From assembly GCA_003645845.1 (NCBI GenBank), contig QNCV01000034.1, positions 1 to 14,425 of the forward strand: a DNA stretch of 14,425 nucleotides, in the 5' to 3' direction. This document shows, one piece after another, positions 1 to 7,648 of the stretch. The position numbers were made by a program, and so were the translations under genes. Within the stretch, counting starts at the first letter, position 1. The number at the start of each line of letters is the position of its first letter. The notes beneath the pieces are model-generated. The model was not told where the DNA came from, made no database searches, and saw nothing but the letters and a program-made list of their open reading frames with translations. This DNA comes from Fidelibacterota bacterium. GTDB lineage: Bacteria > Fidelibacterota > UBA2242.

Positions 1-853
1 GAAATCTCTGTTCCACTTTGTATTCTTCGGCAATGAGTTTGGCAAACCGGCTCTTGATCTTGAAGAAACCAATGTTGAAATGCAGATGGTCAATTCAATA
101 TCACTGGCTCATGGTCGTGAAGTGACCATACCTGTTTTGAGTGATGTTGTCGAACAGACGACCGCCGGAGTGGCGGTAAAGGCTCTGGTCGGTGGCGGTT
201 ATACCGGATTTACAAAAGTTTCCGGTAAGGTGACGACTTACCCTGATAAATTGGTTTTGGATGGTGATATGGAAGCGGTCTATGGTGTCGGCGGTTTCGG
301 AATGGCTTTCGATCTTGGTCTGGCAACTGTCATCAATGAAAAAATGTCAGCCAATGTATCGCTGAACAACCTATTCGGTTTTGTCAATTGGGGTATTGTG
401 GATGCGGAAAAGGCCGAATATTCCATCCTTACTGAAGTTTATTCCGATGAATTTGCAGATATGGATTCACTGCTGGATGCCGGTGTTCGAAAAGATACGA
501 CTTATGCTATTTCCAATTTCAGTTCAAATTATCCTACCTATCTGTTGCTCGGATTTCAATATAATGTTCTGAACAATCTGACGGCCTATACGACTGTCAA
601 ACAGTACTTTAGTAACGATTTGGCGGCGAGTTATCTGCCGAAAGTGTCTCTGGCGGCCGAATACTATGCCACGCCCTGGCTACCGACCCGGTTTGGTATT
701 TCCTTTGGTGGGCTGGAAAAATTTCAATGGGGAATCGGAACCGGTTTGAATTTTAAACATTATGCCATGGATTTGGGATTTTCACAAATTGGTGGTATTT
801 TTAATCATGCCAGAGGATTCGCATTCTCATTTGGACAGTCGATACTATTTTAA
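1..853 (+). CDS. outer-membrane beta-barrel protein, DUF5723-like, C-terminal part
   Basis: The reading frame is open from base 2 with no stop up to the TAA at 851-853, so the gene starts before the window. The first ATG in frame, at 80, is probably internal. About 283 residues are visible. They alternate short amphipathic strands with Gly/Asn/Asp turns, and the chain ends in an aromatic residue (FGQSILF), the usual C-terminal signature of outer-membrane beta-barrels recognised by the BAM machinery. A stretch around bases 281-395 (GVGGFGMAFDLG, then SANVSLNNLFGFVNWG) resembles the conserved core of DUF5723-type barrels of the FCB group. No enzymatic motif is visible. The specific role is unknown; it may be a surface or transport porin-like protein. 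The exodeoxyribonuclease III gene begins 12 bases downstream, so the two may be co-transcribed. I am fairly sure of the barrel and less sure of the family name. Confidence 0.7.
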   Translation, partial: KSLFHFVFFGNEFGKPALDLEETNVEMQMVNSISLAHGREVTIPVLSDVVEQTTAGVAVKALVGGGYTGFTKVSGKVTTYPDKLVLDGDMEAVYGVGGFGMAFDLGLATVINEKMSANVSLNNLFGFVNWGIVDAEKAEYSILTEVYSDEFADMDSLLDAGVRKDTTYAISNFSSNYPTYLLLGFQYNVLNNLTAYTTVKQYFSNDLAASYLPKVSLAAEYYATPWLPTRFGISFGGLEKFQWGIGTGLNFKHYAMDLGFSQIGGIFNHARGFAFSFGQSILF

Positions 854-865
854 CAGAAAGTTGCT

Positions 866-1624
866 ATGCAGTTAATTTCGTGGAATGTTAACGGAATCCG
901 GTCTGCCTATCGGAAGGGATTCATGGACTGGCTTAAACACCAGAATCCCGATATTCTTGCTATTCAGGAGACCAAGGCCCGAATGGATGTTCTGCCCCAT
1001 GACTTACTGAATATCCAAGGGTATCATTCAATTTTTTCTTCAGCCGAGAAAAAGGGGTATAGCGGAGTTGCTCTGTATACCAAACAAAAACCACAGCAGG
1101 TAAGTACCGGACTTGGAATCAGCCGCTTTGATCAGGAGGGGCGCACAATCATTGCCGATTACGGCGATTTTGTACTCTTTAATATTTATTTCCCGAACGG
1201 TCAGAAAAACGAGGAACGTCTACAGTTCAAGATGGATTTTTACGATGCATTTTTGGGTGTCGTCGATGCGCGGGTCAGGGAAGGGCGGAATGTGATTGTC
1301 TGCGGCGATGTGAATACCGCTCACAGGGAAATCGATTTAGCCCGGCCGAAAGAAAACGAAAATATCTCCGGTTTTTTGCCCATTGAACGAGAGTGGATGG
1401 ATAAATTCATCAGTCATGGCTGGGTGGATACGTTTCGGATGTTTCATCCGGAACCGGGGAATTATACGTGGTGGTCTATGCGTACCCGGGCGCGCGAGCG
1501 GAATGTCGGTTGGAGGATCGACTATTTTTTCGTCAATGAAGGTTTTAAGGACAGAGTGAAAGATGCATTTATTCTGTCCGATGTGATGGGCTCCGATCAT
1601 TGCCCCATTGGACTTGAAATATAA
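866..1624 (+). CDS. xth: exodeoxyribonuclease III (AP endonuclease, Xth/ExoA family)
   Basis: This is a 252-residue protein of the exonuclease-endonuclease-phosphatase fold and has the usual family length. It should cut the DNA backbone at abasic sites and degrade 3' ends in cytoplasmic base-excision repair, using a divalent metal. Visible catalytic features are N7 in SWNVNGIR, the metal ligand E35 in QETKA, Y108 in NIYFPNG, D148 and N150 in CGDVNTAH, the aromatic block TWWSMR (201-206) with GWRIDY (215-220), and the terminal D244-H245 pair in GSDHCP. All expected active-site residues are present, so it should be active. The start ATG at 866 follows the barrel gene by 12 bases, with a weak purine stretch (AGAAAG) upstream. 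Its neighbours do not suggest a specialised role. Confidence 0.95.
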   Translation: MQLISWNVNGIRSAYRKGFMDWLKHQNPDILAIQETKARMDVLPHDLLNIQGYHSIFSSAEKKGYSGVALYTKQKPQQVSTGLGISRFDQEGRTIIADYGDFVLFNIYFPNGQKNEERLQFKMDFYDAFLGVVDARVREGRNVIVCGDVNTAHREIDLARPKENENISGFLPIEREWMDKFISHGWVDTFRMFHPEPGNYTWWSMRTRARERNVGWRIDYFFVNEGFKDRVKDAFILSDVMGSDHCPIGLEI

Positions 1625-1749
1625 AAAAACTATCTGCTATTATTCGTTGTCATAAGATTTACCGACCGTAGAAAGACTAATTTCATAAATGGGGTTGATT
1701 TCGACGGATATTTTCAGCAATTTAGCCGAGTGAAAAATGGGAAGAGAAA

Positions 1750-2118
1750 ATGGAATATGAAATAAGAAGTATCAGTCCGTCATCGGTTTTCAAAATATCC
1801 TTCATCGTTATTTTGACCGTTTCCTGCATTTTTATTTTTATGCTGTCACTAATGGCAATGTCGGTTATTTCCAGCATGGGAGATTCGTTCAACTCGATTC
1901 CACTTTTTCAGGGCATGGAACCGGTCAGTTTCAGTCCGTTGACGATTTTATTTTCATCGATTTTAAACGGTTTTATTTTAGCGCTGTTCATCATGTTTTT
2001 CATTATGCTGACCATCATTTTCTATAATATTTATGTCAGTCACTTCGGGGGCATTATGGTTCAGCTGAAACCCCATGATGAATTAATTCCCGTTGACGAG
2101 GGAAGCGATCATGAGTGA
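1750..2118 (+). CDS. small two-helix membrane protein, DUF3566-like
   Basis: This is a 122-residue protein with a short cytoplasmic-looking N-terminus (IRSISPSSVFKIS), a hydrophobic helix at about residues 15-41, a polar loop, and a second long hydrophobic helix at about 63-93. After it comes the segment YNIYVSHFGGIMVQL, then an acidic tail. The order 'I-S-P-S-S-V-F-K', TM, loop, TM, 'Y-N-x(7)-G-G-I-x-V-x-L' resembles the DUF3566 membrane protein family, whose function is unknown. The start has a GAAGAG purine tract just upstream. Its last 8 bases overlap the start of gltX (2111), which suggests translational coupling. It has no catalytic motif. It may be a stress or envelope accessory factor, but that is only a guess. 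Family assignment is from pattern memory and moderately uncertain. Confidence 0.7.
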   Translation: MEYEIRSISPSSVFKISFIVILTVSCIFIFMLSLMAMSVISSMGDSFNSIPLFQGMEPVSFSPLTILFSSILNGFILALFIMFFIMLTIIFYNIYVSHFGGIMVQLKPHDELIPVDEGSDHE

Positions 2119-3535
2119 TATTTATGTCCGTTTTGCACCCAGTCCCACCGGCGCCCTGCATCTGGGTGGTGCACGTACTGCGATTTATAACTGGCTGTTT
2201 GCCCGCTCGAAAGGTGGCAAATTCCTGCTGCGAATCGAAGATACCGACAATAAACGCTCCAAGGTCGAATACGTTAATCAGATTTGTGATTCCCTGAAGT
2301 GGCTGGGACTGAACTGGGATGACGAACCTGTGTTTCAGTCCAAACGTCTGGAAGACTATCAGGAAGCCGTCAGACAGATGGTGAAGAACGGGCGGGCCTA
2401 TTACTGTTTCTGTACGCCTGAGGAACTCGAGGAGCGTCGAAGGGCTTCCGGTGAGTATCGCTATGACGGAAAATGCCGATCGCTCTCCGAAACGGAAATA
2501 AAAGCAAACCTTGATGCCGGTAAACCCGCTGCTGTCCGGTTCAAAGTGAATGCCGGAATGACCCAATGGACAGACCGGGTCTATGGCACGATCAAGGTCA
2601 ATAATAGTGAGATTGATGATTTTATCATTCAGCGTTCAAACGGTATCCCCACATATCAACTGGCCGTCGTGGTGGATGACATTTTTATGCGGATCAGCCA
2701 TGTGATTCGCGGTGAAGATCATATATCCAATACGGCCAAACAGATTCTGCTCTATAATGCCCTGGATTATCCGGTACCCGAATTTGCACATTTGCCGTTA
2801 CTGAACGGAACAGACGGCAAGCGTCTCAGCAAACGTCACGGTGCAACCGGTGTGGACGAGTACCGCGATCTGGGATATCCCCCGGAAGCGGTTTTCAATT
2901 ACCTGGCAATTCTCGGTTGGGTACCGAAAGACGGCAACGAAATTCTGAAGCCGGAAGAACTGATCAAGCGTTTCAGGCTGGAAGACATTGCAAGAAAATC
3001 GGCTGTCTTCGATGTCAAGAAGTTCGACTGGGTCAGCAATGAGCATATCAAGCGAACGGATAATGAGAAAATATATAATATCGTTTTACCGATACTGATT
3101 GAAAATGGGTTGGTTCATGAAACTCCCGACCGGGAAATGCAAAAATATATTTTTAAATTTATTGACCTGATGAAATCCCGCTTTCGCACTTATCGGCAAT
3201 TTGCCGAATTGGGCAGCTATTTCTTTAAAGATCCTGAAAAATATGAAGGAAAAGCCGCTCGCAAAAACTGGAAAAATGAAAGTGTCAATCAACGGATGCA
3301 AACTCTGCTTGAAGCGTTAAAAGAACTTGATGATTTCTCCGGTTCTTCAACCGAGAGGGTGATTCGTCAATTATCTGAACAGATGGAAATTTCCGCCGGT
3401 AAACTTATTCATCCGACCAGATTGGCAGTTAGCGGCTACGGTGTCGGCCCCGGTATATTCGAGCTGCTGGAAACGCTGGGGAAAGAGACGGTCGTCAGAC
3501 GAATCGAGACGGCTCTTTCTAAACTGCCGCAATAA
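2111..3535 (+). CDS. gltX: glutamyl-tRNA synthetase
   Basis: This class I aminoacyl-tRNA synthetase of 474 residues charges tRNA-Glu with glutamate using ATP. The N-terminal signature FAPSPTGALHLGG (8-20) contains the HIGH-type motif HLGG. The KMSKS-type loop reads GKRLSKRHG (236-244). C99, C101 and C122 sit where some bacterial GluRS bind zinc (CxC ... C); the fourth ligand is not obvious. The all-helical anticodon-binding domain fills roughly residues 320-474. I place the start at the ATG at 2111 (MSDIYVRF), because the family begins directly at 'VRFAPSPTG'. An in-frame TTG at 2093 would add six unlikely residues. GAGGGAAGCG lies upstream and serves as ribosome-binding site, inside the 3' end of the preceding membrane-protein gene. 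No intrinsic terminator is evident after the stop. Confidence 0.97.
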   Translation: MSDIYVRFAPSPTGALHLGGARTAIYNWLFARSKGGKFLLRIEDTDNKRSKVEYVNQICDSLKWLGLNWDDEPVFQSKRLEDYQEAVRQMVKNGRAYYCFCTPEELEERRRASGEYRYDGKCRSLSETEIKANLDAGKPAAVRFKVNAGMTQWTDRVYGTIKVNNSEIDDFIIQRSNGIPTYQLAVVVDDIFMRISHVIRGEDHISNTAKQILLYNALDYPVPEFAHLPLLNGTDGKRLSKRHGATGVDEYRDLGYPPEAVFNYLAILGWVPKDGNEILKPEELIKRFRLEDIARKSAVFDVKKFDWVSNEHIKRTDNEKIYNIVLPILIENGLVHETPDREMQKYIFKFIDLMKSRFRTYRQFAELGSYFFKDPEKYEGKAARKNWKNESVNQRMQTLLEALKELDDFSGSSTERVIRQLSEQMEISAGKLIHPTRLAVSGYGVGPGIFELLETLGKETVVRRIETALSKLPQ

Positions 3536-3642
3536 ATGACGTTTGTCCGAAATAATGTTACAGTAATATAGATATCTTTGCTTGGTGTAGCGAGTTTTTC
3601 TCAATTCATCTGTTGACGAACATCGATGCCATAGTCAGGATA

Positions 3643-3777
3643 CTAACTGACTTCCCTTTCAGTATTCTTTGCCTTAAGAGACAATCCGTGTTTCTTAATA
3701 ATATTGTCAATTACCCGGATTGGCGGAATCTCAATCTGTTTTGAGGAGACCGTAAACGATGTTGTGCTGACCGGCAA
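3643..3777 (-). pseudogene. possible small gene or decayed gene fragment
   Basis: On the minus strand a 44-codon frame runs from TTG at 3777 to TAG at 3643. Its predicted peptide has a protein-like segment, QIEIPPIRVIDNIIKKHG, followed by LSLKAKNTEREVS, with amphipathic helical character. There is no ATG in this frame and no good Shine-Dalgarno. An ATG at 3789-3787 (ATGAGTAA...) lies upstream but in a different frame. This is compatible with a single-base frameshift in an old small gene, or with chance. I do not recognise the family. The frame sits just downstream of the terminator of the minus-strand serine operon, so it would need its own promoter. Confidence 0.2.
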
Positions 3778-3785
3778 TTACTCAT

Positions 3786-3816
3786 TAAAAGAGAGGACAC
3801 ACCGAAGTGTGTCCTC
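3786..3816 (-). terminator. intrinsic terminator of the serine-biosynthesis operon, with cUUCGg loop
   Basis: A perfect 10-base-pair inverted repeat occupies 3793-3802 and 3807-3816 (arms GAGGACACAC and GTGTGTCCTC). Read on the minus strand the loop is TTCG closed by C-G, the exceptionally stable cUUCGg tetraloop. It is followed by TCTTTTAA (3792-3785), a short U-tract. The plus-strand reading has no U-tract, so it serves the minus-strand operon, whose last stop codon is 28 bases upstream. Confidence 0.85.
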
Positions 3817-3844
3817 AATCCCACAAACCCACACAAAGAAAGTG

Positions 3845-5092
3845 TTAGTCTAAAGAGTGTACCACCAGCCCGCTGCGCAGTTTGGGTTCGAACCAGGTGG
3901 TTTTCGGCGGCATGATCTGTCCGGCGTCGGCAATGGTCATCAATTGCTGAATGGATACCGGATAAAGCGCAAATGCAACAGCCATTTCACCGGAATCGAC
4001 CCGCTTCTCAAGTTCGCCGAGACCGCGGATACCGCCGACAAAATCGATGCGCTCGTCTTTGCGTAGATCCCCTATGCCGAGGATCGGCTGGAGTATGTTA
4101 TTCGTCAGAATGGATACATCGAGACTGCCCACCGGATCGTCGGAATTGAAAATTCCTTTTCGGGTGTCCAGAATATACCACTGATGATCGAGATACATAC
4201 CGAAAGAATTGGCATATTTCGGTTTGGCGGAGCCGCTGCAACAGACCGGGGTAACACTGAATTTTTCGGAAAGTTTTTCCAGAAATTCCTGTTTACTGAG
4301 CCCGTTCAGGTCCTTGACTAGTCGATTGTAATCGATAATTTTCAGTTGGTCATGGGGAAACAGAACGGCCAGAAACCAGTTGTACTCTTCATTGCCGGTA
4401 TGATTGGGATTGGCCTTGCGACGCATTTCGCCAACCATGGCGGCCGATTTTGAACGATGATGTCCATCAGCCACATAACTGAACGGAATCCGGTCAAATT
4501 GAGCTATAATTGACTGAATGACTTCAGAATCACTGATTATCCAGACCGTATGCCGAATGCCGTCGTCGGCGGTGAAATCGTATTCCGGTTGACGCTGAAC
4601 CACTTTTGTCACCAGTTGATCAATGGTTTGATCGGCGTGATAAGTCAGGAATACAGGACCCGTATTGGCATTTGTGTATTTAACGTGATTAATACGGTCT
4701 TTTTCCTTGATTTCCCGGGTCAGTTCGTGGATTTTGATTTTTCCGCTCAGATAATCGTCCACCGAGGCATCAACCACCAGGCCGTACTGTTCGTGACCAT
4801 CCATGATCTGACGATAGATATAGATACATTCCTGATTATCCTGAATCAGCCAGCCTTTTTTAATCATATTCTGCAGGTTTTCCGCGGCTTTCAGATACAC
4901 CTTTTCATCATAATGATCGATCTCTTCAGGCAGATCGATTTCCGATTTGACCACATGGAGAAAGGAATAGGGATTGCCGGCGGCTTCAATACGGGCTTCT
5001 TCGGAATTTAAGACATCATAAGGCCGGGATGCGATTTTTTCCACCAGGTCCCGGCGCGGGCGAATACCTTTAAGTCCTTTGATTTTTACCAT
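3845..5092 (-). CDS. DUF1015 family protein of unknown function, serine operon member
   Basis: This is a 415-residue soluble protein without signal peptide or membrane helix. It has the usual length and features of the DUF1015 family: an N-terminal segment IRPRRDLVEKIASRPYDVL (10-28), NPYSFLHV (40-47), a central ADGHHRSKSAA block (208-218, the family's most conserved motif), and a following LAVLFPHDQLKIIDYNR stretch (241-257). The biochemical function of the family is not established to my knowledge. The ADGHHR histidines could bind a metal or phosphate, but that is speculation. It starts at ATG 5092-5090 with a GGAGATAAACTGA upstream region, 19 bases after serA, so it is almost certainly co-transcribed with the serine-pathway genes. 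Such linkage is recurrent in anaerobic and FCB-group genomes as I recall, hinting at a role in serine or phosphoserine metabolism. Confidence 0.88.
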   Translation of the reverse strand: MVKIKGLKGIRPRRDLVEKIASRPYDVLNSEEARIEAAGNPYSFLHVVKSEIDLPEEIDHYDEKVYLKAAENLQNMIKKGWLIQDNQECIYIYRQIMDGHEQYGLVVDASVDDYLSGKIKIHELTREIKEKDRINHVKYTNANTGPVFLTYHADQTIDQLVTKVVQRQPEYDFTADDGIRHTVWIISDSEVIQSIIAQFDRIPFSYVADGHHRSKSAAMVGEMRRKANPNHTGNEEYNWFLAVLFPHDQLKIIDYNRLVKDLNGLSKQEFLEKLSEKFSVTPVCCSGSAKPKYANSFGMYLDHQWYILDTRKGIFNSDDPVGSLDVSILTNNILQPILGIGDLRKDERIDFVGGIRGLGELEKRVDSGEMAVAFALYPVSIQQLMTIADAGQIMPPKTTWFEPKLRSGLVVHSLD

Positions 5093-5111
5093 TCAGTTTA
5101 TCTCCAATCTG

Positions 5112-6005
5112 TTACTGATTTAAAACGGCGACAATTTTTTCGGCGATTTGGATTCCGACACGGTCCTGAGCCTCCTTGGTGCTGGCGCCTATATGAGGTG
5201 TACAGGAGACTTTCGGATGGTTAACCAGTTCCGGATTCGGGGTCGGCTCATTGAGAAACGCATCGATACCGGCACCGGCGATTTTACCGTTATTCAGAGC
5301 CTCAAGCAGATCCTCCTCGTTGACGACACCACCGCGGGAGGTGTTGATCAAAAATACAGTTGGCTTCATCAATTCAAATTCCGCTTTGGTAATGAAATTT
5401 TGCGCCTGCTTTGGCACATGCAATGTGATGAAGTCTGATTCTTTCAGTAGTTCCTCTTTGCTGACAATTTTAATGTCCAGATCAGTTTTAATCTCTGCCA
5501 GATCGTAAGCCAGAACACTCATTCCGAGTGAAAGCGCCATATTCGCAGTAATCTGACCGATCTTTCCAAATCCGACAATGCCAAGAGTTTTTCCCTTGAG
5601 TTCGACACCTTTGTAGGATTTTTTATTCCACTCGCCCTTGCGCATGGTGATATTGGCCTGGGGAATAAAACGAGCCAGGGCAAACATGTGGGCAAAAACC
5701 AGTTCGGAAACCGAGGCTGAGTTAGCGCCGGGCGTATTCAATACCGGGATGCCTTTTGATTTTGCGTATTGATGGTCGATATTGTCGATACCGGTGCCGC
5801 CCCGGGCAATCAGTTTCAGGTTTTTTCCGGCGTCGATAATATCCTTTGGAACCTTGGTCGCAGAACGGACCAGAATGCCGTCGTATTCCGGGATAACCTT
5901 GAGCAATTCATCGTGTTCGTAGTGCTGAATGTCAAAATCGATCCCGTTGTCCCTGAGAATCTCCTGTCCGAAGGGACTGATACCGTCTGTGATTAATATC
6001 TTCAT
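5112..6005 (-). CDS. serA: D-3-phosphoglycerate dehydrogenase, short form without ACT domain
   Basis: This 297-residue NAD-dependent 2-hydroxyacid dehydrogenase should oxidise 3-phosphoglycerate to 3-phosphohydroxypyruvate, the first step of serine synthesis. The Rossmann motif is GFGKIG (145-150), with an acidic residue D168 at the end of the second strand favouring NAD. Catalytic residues are R224 in NTSRGG, E253 in NEP, and H271 in TPHIGAST. The substrate-loop motif RGGTGIDNID (68-77) is typical of PGDH. The protein stops right after the last catalytic-domain helix, so it lacks the C-terminal ACT regulatory domain (and the intervening domain) found in E. coli or Mycobacterium SerA. Classical serine feedback through ACT is therefore unlikely. 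AAGGAGAGAAAG precedes the ATG at 6005. Upstream is the aminotransferase (67-base gap) and downstream DUF1015 (19 bases). Other 2-hydroxyacid substrates are possible but less likely in this context. Confidence 0.93.
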   Translation of the reverse strand: MKILITDGISPFGQEILRDNGIDFDIQHYEHDELLKVIPEYDGILVRSATKVPKDIIDAGKNLKLIARGGTGIDNIDHQYAKSKGIPVLNTPGANSASVSELVFAHMFALARFIPQANITMRKGEWNKKSYKGVELKGKTLGIVGFGKIGQITANMALSLGMSVLAYDLAEIKTDLDIKIVSKEELLKESDFITLHVPKQAQNFITKAEFELMKPTVFLINTSRGGVVNEEDLLEALNNGKIAGAGIDAFLNEPTPNPELVNHPKVSCTPHIGASTKEAQDRVGIQIAEKIVAVLNQ

Positions 6006-6072
6006 CTTTCTCTCCTTTTTTTGAAATCATTAAGACATCAAGGCATGTAATATTTTTGCCTTTCAGTATCTT

Positions 6073-7140
6073 TTAGATTTCAGTTTCCAGCAGCGCCAGC
6101 AGTTCTTTTAATTCTTCTACTGTGCGGTCGGCCATGTGAGCGATCCGGAATGTCTTTTCCTTGAGATCACCATAACCATTGGAGATCATATAACCCTTTT
6201 CACCAATCCGCTTGTTCAGATCGGCAATCGAAATACCTTTGGTATTTTTAATTGTTGTCAGAGTGTTGGATTCGTATCCTTTGGCGGGAAACTGTTCGAA
6301 ATGCTGATTGGCCCAGGCGCGGGTGATTTTGGCCATTTCCAGATGACGGGCAAAGCGGTTTTCCAGGCCTTCGGTATTCAGAATATAATCCAGTTGCTTG
6401 TCAAGTGCGTAATAATGAGCCAATGACGGCGTGGAGGGATACTGATAGGGTTTTTTCTGCATGTAATCATATATTGCAATGAGATCCAGGTAGAGTCCGC
6501 GATTTTCCACAGTACGACCCTGCGCCAGGGCTTTTTCACTGATGGTGCAGACCGACAGTCCCGGCGGCAGACCAAGAGCCTTCTGAGTACTGGTGATACA
6601 GACGTCGATGCCCAGTTTGTCAACCTCGATCTTCACTCCGGCAGCGGATGAAACGGCATCAACGAGCCAGAGAACGTCGGGGTATTTTTTACGGATTTCG
6701 GCGATTTCTTCGATCGGATTCATGACCCCCGTAGAGGTTTCATTGTGGGTAACGGTAAAGACATCGTATTTGCCGGTTGACAGATATTCCTCAACAACCT
6801 CCGGCAGTGTCGGCTGGCCCCACTCCGCTTCGACTTTATCCACCGGCACTCCGTTGACTTTGGCCATTTTGGCCCAGCGGTTTCCAAAGGCTCCAACGGA
6901 AAAAACCACCGCACGCTTGGCGGTCAATGAGCGGATCGAACCTTCCATTAATCCTGAACCCGAAGTAGTTGAAAGCAGAATCGGATTTTCGGTATAGAAC
7001 ACTTTCTGCAGCTTTTTACAGACACTTTCACCCAGAGCCGAAGCGTCTTTGGTGCGGTGTCCGATCATCGGTGTACCCATGGCTTCCAGTATTTCAGGGC
7101 GTACATCCACAGGTCCGGGAATGAATAATTTTTTATGCAT
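6073..7140 (-). CDS. class V aminotransferase, phosphoserine or serine-pyruvate/alanine-glyoxylate type
   Basis: This is a 355-residue PLP enzyme of fold type I, class V, and the first gene of the serine operon. The N-terminal signature is FIPGPVDVRPEILEAM (6-21), followed by MIGHRT (25-30). PLP-site features are STTSGSG (57-63), HNETSTG (132-138), D161 in LVDAVSS for the pyridine nitrogen, and the Schiff-base lysine K187 in STQKALG. The sequence belongs with the alanine-glyoxylate/serine-pyruvate branch rather than the classical E. coli SerC branch. Next to serA it most likely makes phosphoserine from 3-phosphohydroxypyruvate and glutamate, as proposed for similar class V enzymes beside serA in organisms lacking classical SerC. 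A serine:pyruvate or serine:glyoxylate activity is the alternative. The ATG at 7140 has a strong AGGAGGAG ribosome-binding site. No serB is visible in the window. Confidence 0.88.
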   Translation of the reverse strand: MHKKLFIPGPVDVRPEILEAMGTPMIGHRTKDASALGESVCKKLQKVFYTENPILLSTTSGSGLMEGSIRSLTAKRAVVFSVGAFGNRWAKMAKVNGVPVDKVEAEWGQPTLPEVVEEYLSTGKYDVFTVTHNETSTGVMNPIEEIAEIRKKYPDVLWLVDAVSSAAGVKIEVDKLGIDVCITSTQKALGLPPGLSVCTISEKALAQGRTVENRGLYLDLIAIYDYMQKKPYQYPSTPSLAHYYALDKQLDYILNTEGLENRFARHLEMAKITRAWANQHFEQFPAKGYESNTLTTIKNTKGISIADLNKRIGEKGYMISNGYGDLKEKTFRIAHMADRTVEELKELLALLETEI

Positions 7141-7648
7141 AACTCCTCCTAAGGGTTTTTTAGATTGTTACCTCAAATAACTCTCTCTGCAATTTCTCTA
7201 CCAATTTTTTAATTGCTTAATATTTTTAAGAATTAATTCACATTTTTTATAATGTACTTTATTAGTTAAAAAAAATCTACGGGAGAATAAAATAAATTTC
7301 CAGTATTTGTCACATTTAATAGTCACTAAAGCTGATATCTTGAACAGTGTTTGTGAAATTTTAAAACTGCTTCCCAACTTCCAGAAAAAGATAAGCGGAA
7401 ATTTTTCAGAATTAGGAAAGATCAGCCGGAGGATTTCCTGACGATTGATCGTGGTTTTCTCAAAAGTAGAAATATTTTTTATTATCCTGCGGATTTTGAA
7501 ATATCACGTTCTGCCTTTTCCGTCGTAAAAAATAAAGATAATAGTGGTGGCATGAGTTTTGTCGAAGCAAGAGAGCGAAGGTGCCAGTTTCAAAGCAAAT
7601 TAAACTGGCGGGGCTTTCAGAATTTGATAAAAACTGGAAAGGAGTAGC
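7141..7648. promoter_or_regulatory. divergent intergenic region driving the serine operon and the ilvE-vor operon
   Basis: This 508-base spacer separates divergent operons and is strongly AT-rich in its left half (about 7200-7330), as expected for promoters. A TATAAT hexamer occurs at 7248-7253 on the plus strand, without a good -35 partner. A weak plus-strand candidate is TTGATC (near 7446) followed 16 bases later by TAGAAA. Neither is convincing. The last 70 bases before ilvE hold a perfect 8-bp hairpin described separately. I see no gene, repeat array, T-box core or recognised riboswitch in it. Confidence 0.5.
7583..7644 (+). promoter_or_regulatory. possible alternative-pairing leader hairpin before ilvE
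   Basis: GCCAGTTT (7583-7590) and AAACTGGC (7602-7609) form a perfect 8-bp stem with an 11-base loop. A second copy of the 3' arm, AAACTGG (7631-7637), abuts the AAAGGAG ribosome-binding site (7638-7644). The same 5' arm could therefore pair with either copy, and the second pairing would place a helix against the Shine-Dalgarno. A third AAACTGG lies in the coding region at 7676-7682. This could modulate translation of ilvE, but it is an inference from complementarity only and does not match a riboswitch class I know. Confidence 0.3.

Larger units (their letters stand above)
3536..3844. other. convergent intergenic region between gltX and the DUF1015 gene
   Basis: This 309-base spacer lies between two convergent transcription units. 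It holds the terminator of the minus-strand operon (3793-3816) and, on the minus strand, a 44-codon open stretch at 3643-3777 that looks protein-like but has only a TTG start (described separately). Between 3536 and 3640 I see no gene, repeat, tRNA or convincing hairpin that would terminate gltX. Confidence 0.6.

Noticed and set aside
2093..2110. Upstream TTG start for glutamyl-tRNA synthetase
   Set aside because: The extra six residues are not family-like, and the ATG at 2111 gives the standard N-terminus just before the HIGH-motif region.
2054..2566. Open frame on the minus strand (170 codons) opposite gltX
   Set aside because: It is fully antisense to the well-supported gltX gene, has no recognisable domain and is explained by codon bias of the gene on the other strand.
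4550..5011. Open frame on the plus strand (153 codons) inside the DUF1015 gene
   Set aside because: It is antisense to a conserved family protein, and the hydrophobic repetitive translation is typical of a shadow frame.
7141..7648. T-box or known amino-acid riboswitch before ilvE
   Set aside because: I looked for the T-box antiterminator core (GGTGGNACCGCG-like) and a terminator hairpin with U-tract and found neither; only the simple hairpin at 7583-7609 is present.
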